A stretch of 40,592 bases of DNA from CAYTRP01 sp964625145 (GTDB taxonomy: Bacteria > Sumerlaeota > Sumerlaeia > SLMS01 > JAHLLQ01): positions 1-40,592 of the forward strand of contig CAZVAQ010000012.1 of the NCBI GenBank assembly GCA_964625145.1, read 5' to 3'. Below are positions 19,195-26,638 of this stretch, one piece after another. Within the stretch, counting starts at the first letter, position 1; each line of letters begins with the position of its first letter. A model generated the notes under the pieces. The model saw only the letters and a program-made list of their open reading frames with translations. It did no database searches and was not told where the DNA came from. Made by a program: the position numbers and the translations under genes.

Positions 19195-20148
19195 TCAGGC
19201 TTCGTTGGCTTCCGCGTCCTGGGCACTGCGCGGTGAGCTAGTTCCTTGAAGTCGACTCAAGAGGATGGAGAGTTCGAAGAGCAGATAAAGTGGGACTGCA
19301 AGAATCAGCATCGTAAACGGGTCCGGCGGTGTGGCAAAAGCAGAAACAACGAGTAGGACGGCGAATATGATCTTTCGGCGCTCGGCCAACCACTGCGGGC
19401 TGACGATGCCCAGCCGAGTCAGCACCAAAACGACGATCGGCAACTGAAAGAGAATCCCGAATGCGAGCATCAGGGTCAGGACAAGGCTGAGGTACGCCTT
19501 CATATCGTTGAAGATGTAGACGTCGTTGCTGGCGAAGGACGCCAGAAAGATAAGGGCATACTTTAACATAAAGTATGCAAATCCAGCACCGACAGGGAAT
19601 AACAAAACGCTACCAACCATAATCGGGCGGACGGCGTTGCGTTCCGAAGGATACAGTCCGGGGGCGATGAACCCATAGATCTGGTACAGGATGACCGGAA
19701 TCGCGAGGATGATCCCCAAAACCAGCGAGGCCTTCACCCGGATCATCACGGGATCAGTGGGCTTCAGGTAAATTACGCCGCTGGGCTGGGCGCTCTCCTG
19801 AACGGCCAAAAACTCCTCCTCCCCCGCCATATGAAACTCCAGCGTGCCGATACGGCGCTCACCTTTGTGGTTGGCCTGCAGGGCGAGTAGTGCCTCCGGG
19901 TTCGCAATCCGCAGGACGCCTTCCTCATCAATCTCAATGCGGATGGACCCGCCATTGCGGCGGACGAGCCCGGATTGCTCAATGGGGATGGTGAGCAGGT
20001 TCAGGACGGGGGGAGCCAAAAACCAACCGACGACAGTGCCGATCAACACCGCGCTGATGGCGATGATGAGGCGCATCCTCAGTTCCTCGAGATGGCCGAG
20101 GAGAGGAAGGGCCTTCTCGGGGTTGTCGTCTTGGCGTCTCCAGCCCAC
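19195..20148 (-). CDS. tatC: Sec-independent translocase TatC with enlarged periplasmic loop
   Basis: TatC is the multi-span membrane receptor for twin-arginine signals. Markers are LGHLEELRMRLIIAISAV at the N-terminus, the LYQIYGFIAPGLYPSER segment, FLASFASNDVY, and the DPFTMLILAVPLYLLFELSILL end. The 317-residue length exceeds the usual ~250 because the first periplasmic loop (residues about 58-130) carries about 70 extra, largely charged residues. The start is GTG, 44 bases after the tatA stop. The Tat-exported hydroxylase at 10792-14581 is a likely client. Confidence 0.93.
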   Translation of the reverse strand: MGWRRQDDNPEKALPLLGHLEELRMRLIIAISAVLIGTVVGWFLAPPVLNLLTIPIEQSGLVRRNGGSIRIEIDEEGVLRIANPEALLALQANHKGERRIGTLEFHMAGEEEFLAVQESAQPSGVIYLKPTDPVMIRVKASLVLGIILAIPVILYQIYGFIAPGLYPSERNAVRPIMVGSVLLFPVGAGFAYFMLKYALIFLASFASNDVYIFNDMKAYLSLVLTLMLAFGILFQLPIVVLVLTRLGIVSPQWLAERRKIIFAVLLVVSAFATPPDPFTMLILAVPLYLLFELSILLSRLQGTSSPRSAQDAEANEA

Positions 20149-20192
20149 GTTGGATCAGCTCGCGGTCGCCGGTGCCGGCCGGTTGGGGATGA

Positions 20193-20525
20193 TCAAGTGT
20201 TGTCGTCGGGTGATGAGTTGGGGACGGAGTGAGCCGGAGCCCGGACAGAGGCCGTCTCCCTTTCGCGATCAGGCGCGGGGATCTGCCGCGGCTCGGTGCG
20301 GGACTTCGCATCGGAGGCCGCGTTCTCATCGTCCTCATCATCGACGCTGTTGATCGCATCCGAGAGCTTGGAGGAAGCCGCGCGAAACTCGCGCAGCCCC
20401 TTGCCCATGGCGCGTCCAAGGGATGGAAGGCTCTTCGGGCCGAAGAGGATCAGGATGATCGCCAGGATGATGATCAGTTCGGTGGGGCCGAGGTTGGTGA
20501 AGCCGACGCCCGGAATTGTCAACAT
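20193..20525 (-). CDS. tatA: Twin-arginine translocase subunit TatA/TatB type
   Basis: A 110-residue single-span protein that forms the Tat pore with TatC. The N-terminus NLGPTELIIILAIILILFGPKSLP is the membrane segment and hinge. GRAMGKGLREFRAASSKL is the amphipathic helix. An acidic stretch (DDEDDENAASD) and a disordered tail follow. The FGP-K hinge and length fit TatA more than TatB, and no second tatA/B is in the window, so it may do both jobs. It is first in the tatA-tatC-regulator operon. Confidence 0.92.
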   Translation of the reverse strand: MLTIPGVGFTNLGPTELIIILAIILILFGPKSLPSLGRAMGKGLREFRAASSKLSDAINSVDDEDDENAASDAKSRTEPRQIPAPDRERETASVRAPAHSVPNSSPDDNT

Positions 20526-20771
20526 GGGAGGAGCCCCGAGGACAGATTGGGCGGACCACAGCGCAGCCCGCCGTCCAAACGATGCTCCCCACGCCGGGGC
20601 GTGTCGGTCAATGGGGAATGGGGTTATTTGGGGGCAGGGAAGCCACGGCCCGCACGGCCCAAGAAGTCAGCGGCTCCGATTTTCCGGCGGATCTTCGAAA
20701 AATCATGCTTGTCGTCGTCAGTTTCTGCCCCTAGTTCCAGCGGGAGCCAGTGAGAAGCGCGGAGCCACTCC

Positions 20772-21545
20772 ATGTCGGTAATCAGCCTCGAACAGGAAGG
20801 ACTGCTGCCCAATCGGCAAGCGCAGGCCACTTCCTTTGCTGCGCCGACCGCCGTTCCTTCCCCCCGCCGGACACACACTCTGGTCGTCTCAGACATGCAT
20901 CTGGGCTCGCGTGTTTGCCGGGCCAAGCGTCTCTTGGAAGTAATAGCCGAGTGGGAATTCAAGCGCCTGGTCCTGCTCGGCGATGTCTTCGAGGATTTCA
21001 ACCTTGGCCGGCTGAAGCGCACCCACTGGCAGGTGCTGACCGAGATCCGCCGCCTCTCCAAGCCAGGCAACGGCATCGAAGTGGTGTGGATCGAGGGGAA
21101 CCACGACCGCATGGTCCAAGGAGTGATGGGGCGCATGCTCGGCCTGCGCACGTGCAAGCGATTCAAGTTCCGACTGGGCGGGCGCAACTATCTGGCGATT
21201 CATGGCGACCAATTCGACTACTTTCTGGTCGATCACCCACTGGCGACTGCGCTGGCTTGTCGCATGTATCTCCTCGTGCAGCGCTATGGCGGCGATGAAC
21301 AGCGCATCAGCCGCGCCCTGAAGAAGCGCAGCAAGAGGTTCATGAAGGCTTCGCTCCTCGTCGCCAAGCGCGCCTTGGAGTACGGCAAGGACCAGGGCGC
21401 CGACGTCGTCCTGTGTGGGCACACGCACCAGCCAATGATGCGGCGAATGGGCGGCGTCACCTATTTCAACAGCGGCTGCTGGACAGACGTCCCATCGACC
21501 TACTTGACAATCGACGAGCACGGGGTGACACTGCACGAGTGTTGA
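20772..21545 (+). CDS. lpxH: UDP-2,3-diacylglucosamine diphosphatase-like metallophosphoesterase
   Basis: A 257-residue calcineurin-type phosphoesterase. Metal ligands are seen in order: SDMHLGS (D41, H43), GDVFEDF (D71), EGNHDR (N110, H111), IHGDQFD (H144) and CGHTHQP. The ending YFNSGCWTDVPSTYLTI is typical of the LpxH/LpxH2 group, which cleaves UDP-2,3-diacylglucosamine to lipid X on the inner face of the membrane. The first ~34 residues are extra and not conserved-looking. A GGAG site lies about 8 bases before the ATG. kdsA elsewhere in the window supports an LPS-making host. Another phosphoesterase activity remains possible. Confidence 0.78.
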   Translation: MSVISLEQEGLLPNRQAQATSFAAPTAVPSPRRTHTLVVSDMHLGSRVCRAKRLLEVIAEWEFKRLVLLGDVFEDFNLGRLKRTHWQVLTEIRRLSKPGNGIEVVWIEGNHDRMVQGVMGRMLGLRTCKRFKFRLGGRNYLAIHGDQFDYFLVDHPLATALACRMYLLVQRYGGDEQRISRALKKRSKRFMKASLLVAKRALEYGKDQGADVVLCGHTHQPMMRRMGGVTYFNSGCWTDVPSTYLTIDEHGVTLHEC

Positions 21546-21550
21546 GTGTG

Positions 21551-21578
21551 AGGGGCCAGGAATCAGGACTCAGGAGCC
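21551..21578 (+). repeat. Heptanucleotide-period tract carrying a ribosome binding site
   Basis: aggggcc / aggaatc / aggactc / aggagcc, four heptads in the gap between lpxH and the next gene. The AGGAG of the last unit (21572-21576) lies 8 bases before the ATG at 21585 and would serve as its Shine-Dalgarno site. Confidence 0.7.
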
Positions 21579-21584
21579 AACAAG

Positions 21585-22631
21585 ATGATTGGGCGTAACT
21601 TTGCGGTCTTGGTGACTGCCTTCGTTCTGATGATTTCGGGCATTGTCGGGTCCTCACCCGCACAGGCAGAGGATTTTCTCATCGCGTACGCGGGACAGAT
21701 GCCTGATCGCGAAGTGCGGACAATCGGCGGAGAAGTCATCAATCTGGCCGCCACAGGCGCGGAAGTCACCATCGTTCACATCTTTGCGTGCGACAGCAAG
21801 GTCTGCGGCGAATCGGTCCCGGCGCTGGAGGAACATGTCTGGCGCCCCATGCGCGACAAGGGCGTCATTGTGATCGGCATCGGGCGTGACGCGACGAAGG
21901 AACAGCTTGAAGCCTTCGCATCGGAAAAGTCCATCACCTTTCCCCTCGTGGCGGATCCGGATCGTGCAATCGCCGCACTCTTTTCCGAAGAGGGAAAGGG
22001 TGTCCCGCGCACCATCGTGACGACGAACGAAGGGAAGGTTGCCTATCGCCACGCGGGCTACACCGGAGGTCGCGACGCCGAGTTCCGGCGCGTGGCCGAT
22101 GATCTGCTCGGCGGATTCGTGCCGACGGAGTTTGCCACATGCGGCGGACCAAGTTGGCATGCGCGCCAGGTTTCCGGCGATTCGCCCTTTGGCGGCGAAG
22201 GCGGCAATTGGGTCGGCAAGCAACTGCCCGCGGGCGAGCACGTGAAGGAATGGATCAACAAGCCGGCCGGCAGCAGCAGTGGCAAGTATCAGCTCGTGGA
22301 GTTCTGGGCCACCTGGTGCGGGCCGTGCATCATGGTCATGCCCGAGATCCAGGCCAAGCACGAAAAGTACGGCAGCCGCGTCGCCATCATGAGCATCTCC
22401 GACGAGGACCCGCAGACCGTGAAACGGTTCGTGGAGGCTCGCGGTTTCACCTATCCCATCGGCGTGGACCAAACCGGCGCACTGAAGAACACCATCGGCG
22501 TGCGCGGCATTCCGCACGCGCTGTTGGTCAATCCCGAGGGCGAAATCATCTGGGAGGGACACCCGGCGGAATTCATGGGCGAGGACGGCCATCGGCGCTT
22601 CGAGGGACTGATTGGCTGGCCGGGGAACTAA
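21585..22631 (+). CDS. Exported two-domain thioredoxin-fold protein (TlpA/peroxiredoxin-like)
   Basis: A 348-residue protein with a signal peptide (hydrophobic residues 6-22, likely cut after AQA at 28). Residues about 45-180 form a peroxiredoxin/AhpC-like domain with C69-x4-C74 (FACDSKVCGESVPALEEHVW), then GVIVIGIG and FPLVADPD. Residues about 205-345 form a TlpA-like thioredoxin with EFWATWCGPC (C245, C248) and the cis-proline in RGIPHALLVNP. It probably acts in periplasmic thiol-disulfide exchange or peroxide handling. The start is well set by the AGGAG in the heptad tract. Natural partners are not identified. Confidence 0.85.
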   Translation: MIGRNFAVLVTAFVLMISGIVGSSPAQAEDFLIAYAGQMPDREVRTIGGEVINLAATGAEVTIVHIFACDSKVCGESVPALEEHVWRPMRDKGVIVIGIGRDATKEQLEAFASEKSITFPLVADPDRAIAALFSEEGKGVPRTIVTTNEGKVAYRHAGYTGGRDAEFRRVADDLLGGFVPTEFATCGGPSWHARQVSGDSPFGGEGGNWVGKQLPAGEHVKEWINKPAGSSSGKYQLVEFWATWCGPCIMVMPEIQAKHEKYGSRVAIMSISDEDPQTVKRFVEARGFTYPIGVDQTGALKNTIGVRGIPHALLVNPEGEIIWEGHPAEFMGEDGHRRFEGLIGWPGN

Positions 22632-22692
22632 AGGCTTTCGCCGCGTTTGCAAGTCTCCTGATTTCAGTATTCCACAAGAACAATTGCCGTGT

Positions 22693-22730
22693 CCCCGGGC
22701 TTGACAGTCACCCCCGGGAAAAGAGACACT
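22693..22730 (+). promoter_or_regulatory. Candidate gyrB promoter with flanking CCCCGGG copies
   Basis: TTGACA (22701-22706) matches a -35 box, and GACACT (22725-22730) at 18 bases is a weak -10. Two copies of CCCCGGG (22693-22699 and 22712-22718) lie on either side of the -35 and could bind a regulator. Weak evidence. Confidence 0.3.
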
Positions 22731-22825
22731 GCGGGGCTGTTTTGGGGGCGTGTTTCAGCCACCCCCGCTCCTTCGCAATACCCCTGTGATTTCCACCTCT
22801 CACCCGTTGGCAGGAGACCCTACCG

Positions 22826-25456
22826 TTGAGCAAAAAGAATGATGGCGAGATGAACCAGCCGGCAGTTCCCCCCGGTTCCAAATACGACGAGTCATCAATC
22901 CAGGTACTGGAGGGACGTGACGCGGTGCGCACGCGTCCGGCCATGTACATCTCCAACACCGACTCGCTCGGTCTGCACCATCTCGTCTATGAAATCGTGG
23001 ACAACTCGATCGACGAGGCTCTGGGCGGCTACTGCGACACCGTCCAGATCGTCATCCATTTCGACAACTCCATCACCATCGCGGACAATGGTCGCGGCAT
23101 CCCGGTGAAGGAACATCCGGACCAACCCGGCAAGTCCACCGTCGAGGTGGTGCTGTCGATCCTGCACGCCGGCGGCAAGTTCAAGAAGGACGCCTACAAG
23201 TACTCCGGCGGCCTTCACGGCGTCGGTGGTGCGGTCGTGAACTTCCTCTCCGAGTGGATGGAGGTGGAGGTGCGTCGCGACGGCAAGGTGTTCTTCATGA
23301 AATTCGTCGATGGCGGCAAGGTGGAGCGCCCCTTGGAGCCCATCGGCAAGGCGGCAAAGACCGGCACGCGGATACGCTTCAAGCCGGACCCGAAGATCTT
23401 CCAGGTGGTCGAGTTCAACTTCGAGACGCTGAGCAACCGGTTCCGCGAGCTGGCGTTCCTGAATCCCGGCGTCACCATCAGCATCGAGGACGAACGCACG
23501 GGCAAGTCGCACACGTACAAGTACACCGGCGGCCTGTCGGAATTCGTGCGCCACCTGAACGCGGCACGCTCGCCCATCAACCAGAAGCCGATCCATTTCT
23601 CCCGCGAGAAGGAATACGAGCGCGCCAGCGGCGCGGTGGAGACGCTGTTCGTTGAGGTGGCCATCCAGTACAACGATTCCTTCGACACCCGCGAGTTGAG
23701 CTTTGCCAACTCCATCAACACGCGCGATGGCGGCACGCACATGACCGGCTTCCGCCGCGCGCTGACCAGCACGCTGAGCAAGTATGCCCAGAAGAACGAC
23801 ATGCTGAAGAAGGCGAAGACCGACGCCATCACCGGCGACGATTGCCGCGAGGGGCTGGTCTCCATCGTCAGCGTGAAGATCGCCGATCCGCAGTTCGAAG
23901 GACAGAACAAGGGCCGGTTGCTGAACCAGGAAATCCAGGGCGTCGTCGAGGCGGTTGTCAACGACGCGCTGATGGAGTGGCTGGAGGAGAACCCGCGCGA
24001 GGCCAAGCGCATCGTCGAGAAGGTCATCATGGCGGCGCAGGCGCGCGTCGCGGCTCGCAAGGCCCGCGAGGTCGTGCGCAAGTCGGCAATGGAAGGGGGC
24101 GCGTTGCCCGGAAAGCTGGCCGACTGCGCCGAGAAGGATCGCGACCGCGCGGAGCTGTACCTGGTCGAGGGTGACTCGGCCGGCGGCAGCGCCAAGCAGG
24201 GGCGCGACCGTCACTTCCAGGCCATCCTGCCACTTCGCGGCAAGATCATCAACGTCGAGAAGGCGCGCCTGGACAAGGTCCTCAGCAACGAGGAAATCCG
24301 CACCATCATCACCGCGCTCGGCACCGGCATCAAGGATCAGTTCGAGTACGACAAGCTGCGCTACGGCAAGCTGATCATCATGACCGACGCGGACGTGGAC
24401 GGCGCGCACATTCGCACGTTGCTGCTCACGTTCTTCTACCGCCAGTTCCGCGAGCTTCTCGAGCTGGGTCACGTCTACATCGCGCAGCCGCCCCTGTACC
24501 GCGTGAAGAAGGGCAAGCGCGAGCAGTACCTCGACACCGAGGCGGACAAGGATCGCTTCGTCATCGAGGAAGGCATCGATTCGGTCGGCATCGTCGTCCG
24601 CGACGAGAACGGCAAGGAGATCAATGAGTTGACCAAGCAGCAGATTCGCACGTTCTCCGAATCCATGCTCTCCCTGTCGCAGTTGAACCTGGTGACGCGT
24701 CGCAAGACGGTGCCACTGGTCAATTATCTCGAGATGCGCGACGCATCGGGCCGCTTCCCCATCGGGATGGCCATGCGTGGCGACGAGCAGGTGTGGGCCT
24801 ACACGGAGGAGGAACTGGCCGCGCTGGAGGACGAAGCCGAAGCCAGCCGCGAGTGGCGCGCCGCCCAGAGCCAGAACGGCGCCGGCGGCACCCGCCGCAA
24901 CGGCGCGTCCGCCAAACCGGGCAAGGATGCCTCCCCCGCCAGCGACATGTTTGACGCGAACGACGAGGTGAAGCAGGACGAGGAGGATCTGCCCGAGGAA
25001 CCAAAGGTCCCGGTGGACTTCTACACATTCCCCGAGTCGAAGGAAATCGACGCGATGGTCAAGGCCATCGAGAAGCTCGGTTTCCGCATTGATGACTACG
25101 AGGTCGGCCACCTCGATCGCAATCAAGGCGGCACGGACGAAAACGCGCCGTATATCGTGAAGGACAAGAGCGGAAATGAATACCCGTGCCATTCATTGCT
25201 CGACGTGGTCGAGCGCATGAAGGAGCTGGGCAGCCGCGGCATGGTGATCCAGCGCTACAAGGGTCTCGGCGAAATGAACGCCAGCCAGTTGTGGGAAACC
25301 ACCATGGACCCCAAGACCCGTCGCCTGATCCGCGTCACGGTGGAGGATGTCGTGGAGGCCGAGACCATGTTCAGCACGCTGATGGGCGAGGAGGTCGTGC
25401 CGCGCCGGGCCTTTATCCAGCGCCACGCCCCGGACGTCCAAAACCTCGACGTGTAG
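22826..25456 (+). CDS. gyrB: DNA gyrase subunit B
   Basis: The ATPase subunit of gyrase, which introduces negative supercoils. The GHKL ATP site shows EIVDNSIDEA (N60), DNGRGIP (87-93) and GGLHGVGGAVVNFLSE. The TOPRIM domain has EGDSAGGSAKQGRDR (448-462) and the metal aspartates in TDADVDGAH (520-528). The C-terminal end is QRYKGLGEMNASQLWETTMDP. At 876 residues it is longer than E. coli's 804, with a low-complexity linker around residues 665-735 rich in Ala, Asn, Glu and Asp. The start is TTG, chosen because AGGAG lies 9 bases upstream; an in-frame ATG at 22850 is the alternative. It heads a six-gene run, with no gyrA adjacent. Confidence 0.97.
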   Translation: MSKKNDGEMNQPAVPPGSKYDESSIQVLEGRDAVRTRPAMYISNTDSLGLHHLVYEIVDNSIDEALGGYCDTVQIVIHFDNSITIADNGRGIPVKEHPDQPGKSTVEVVLSILHAGGKFKKDAYKYSGGLHGVGGAVVNFLSEWMEVEVRRDGKVFFMKFVDGGKVERPLEPIGKAAKTGTRIRFKPDPKIFQVVEFNFETLSNRFRELAFLNPGVTISIEDERTGKSHTYKYTGGLSEFVRHLNAARSPINQKPIHFSREKEYERASGAVETLFVEVAIQYNDSFDTRELSFANSINTRDGGTHMTGFRRALTSTLSKYAQKNDMLKKAKTDAITGDDCREGLVSIVSVKIADPQFEGQNKGRLLNQEIQGVVEAVVNDALMEWLEENPREAKRIVEKVIMAAQARVAARKAREVVRKSAMEGGALPGKLADCAEKDRDRAELYLVEGDSAGGSAKQGRDRHFQAILPLRGKIINVEKARLDKVLSNEEIRTIITALGTGIKDQFEYDKLRYGKLIIMTDADVDGAHIRTLLLTFFYRQFRELLELGHVYIAQPPLYRVKKGKREQYLDTEADKDRFVIEEGIDSVGIVVRDENGKEINELTKQQIRTFSESMLSLSQLNLVTRRKTVPLVNYLEMRDASGRFPIGMAMRGDEQVWAYTEEELAALEDEAEASREWRAAQSQNGAGGTRRNGASAKPGKDASPASDMFDANDEVKQDEEDLPEEPKVPVDFYTFPESKEIDAMVKAIEKLGFRIDDYEVGHLDRNQGGTDENAPYIVKDKSGNEYPCHSLLDVVERMKELGSRGMVIQRYKGLGEMNASQLWETTMDPKTRRLIRVTVEDVVEAETMFSTLMGEEVVPRRAFIQRHAPDVQNLDV

Positions 25457-25468
25457 GAACCGGCTCCC

Positions 25469-26638
25469 ATGGCCGCGCGGTCTGGCAACAGCGGTGGACT
25501 CGCCAGCAGAATCTGGCGAAAGTGGACCGCGCTCCCGCGATCGCAAAGCAACTTCGTCGTCCCCATGGAGGGTTGGATCTTCGTGGCGGTCACCCTGGCA
25601 ATCGGGCTGGCCGCCATCAACACCTCCACCCAACTCCTGTTCCTCATTTTTTCGATGATGTGCGCCTTCTGGATCCTGTCGGCGATCCTGGCCACCACCA
25701 GCCTCAGGCAGATTTCACTGCGCCGAATAGCCCCGCCGGTGGTGACGGCGGGCCATCCGGTCCAGGTCATTGTCCGAGCCGCCAATCGCAAGCGCCGCTT
25801 CACCAGCTTCTCCCTGCGCGTCACGGACGAACTGGACCATCACATACCCATCGGCGCGGTCTTCTTTCCCCGCGTCCCGCCGGCGGATGAGCATGGCGAA
25901 TCCTACCGCTGCGTCTTTCCCCGGCGCGGGATCTACCGCTTCTGGAGCCTGACGCTCGCCACGCGCTTTCCCTTCGGCCTCATTGAGCGCCATCGCGAGA
26001 CGATCGCAGCCCAGGACATCGTCGTGATGCCGGCACTGGTGGATGTCCGGCGCCTCATGCAACCATTGCGTTCGCGATTGGGAGAGATTGAAAGCCACCG
26101 TCGCGGACGTGGCACCGGGCTCTACGCATTGCGGGATTACGTCGCCGGCGAATCATCCCGCGACATCCATTGGAAGGTCTCGGCGCGTCGCGGTCAACTC
26201 ATGGTCAAGGAGTACGAAGAGGAAGAGCGCCGCCGCGCCAGCGTCGTGTTGGACAATCGCGAGTTCGCGCCATGGAGCCGCGAAGGCCACGCCGACTTCG
26301 AGCGGGCAATCGTATTGGCTGGATCTGTGCTTGCCTATCTGCTGCGGGAGGGGCATGAGGTCGAATTGGTCACGGCCTCCGGACGCGTCGGTTTTGACAC
26401 GGGTCCGGAGCATCTCGGGCGTTGCAGGCGCGCGCTGGCGTCCCTGCGCCCTGTTCCCGGCGACAGCGACCCGCCCCGGGGCACCAGTTCGGAGGCCGAA
26501 TGCGTGCGGATCCTGATCGATTTCGGAAGGTCCGGCGAAGTACCGGGTGGCGATGATATCAAGCTGTCCGTGGATGGCCTTCGGGATCAACTCGGCAAGG
26601 CTGCCGGTTTGGAACACGAGGTTGGACATGCCAACTGA
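25469..26638 (+). CDS. DUF58 (MoxR-associated) protein
   Basis: A 389-residue protein with two membrane segments near residues 35-75 (WIFVAVTLAIGLAAINTSTQ and LIFSMMCAFWILSAILATTS). The DUF58 core follows, with RGIYRFWSLTLATRFPFGLIE, then GLYALRDYVAGESSRDIHWKVSARRGQLMVKEYEEE with the family's conserved R-x-Y-x(4)-D-x(2)-R-x-I-x-W pattern. DUF58 proteins usually accompany a MoxR AAA+ ATPase and a transglutaminase and are thought to act in envelope or protein maturation. Here only the transglutaminase follows. Twelve bases separate it from gyrB, and AGGAA precedes the ATG. Confidence 0.9.
   Translation: MAARSGNSGGLASRIWRKWTALPRSQSNFVVPMEGWIFVAVTLAIGLAAINTSTQLLFLIFSMMCAFWILSAILATTSLRQISLRRIAPPVVTAGHPVQVIVRAANRKRRFTSFSLRVTDELDHHIPIGAVFFPRVPPADEHGESYRCVFPRRGIYRFWSLTLATRFPFGLIERHRETIAAQDIVVMPALVDVRRLMQPLRSRLGEIESHRRGRGTGLYALRDYVAGESSRDIHWKVSARRGQLMVKEYEEEERRRASVVLDNREFAPWSREGHADFERAIVLAGSVLAYLLREGHEVELVTASGRVGFDTGPEHLGRCRRALASLRPVPGDSDPPRGTSSEAECVRILIDFGRSGEVPGGDDIKLSVDGLRDQLGKAAGLEHEVGHAN

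Noticed and set aside
20587..20603. Short palindrome CACGCC-gg-GGCGTG upstream of tatA considered as terminator or operator
   Set aside because: Six pairs with a 2-base loop cannot form a normal hairpin, and there is no U-tract. One chance occurrence in GC-rich DNA is expected.
22895..25192. Long minus-strand open frame (765 codons) opposite gyrB
   Set aside because: Shadow of a GC-rich gene with biased third positions. No recognisable domain, and gyrB is certain.
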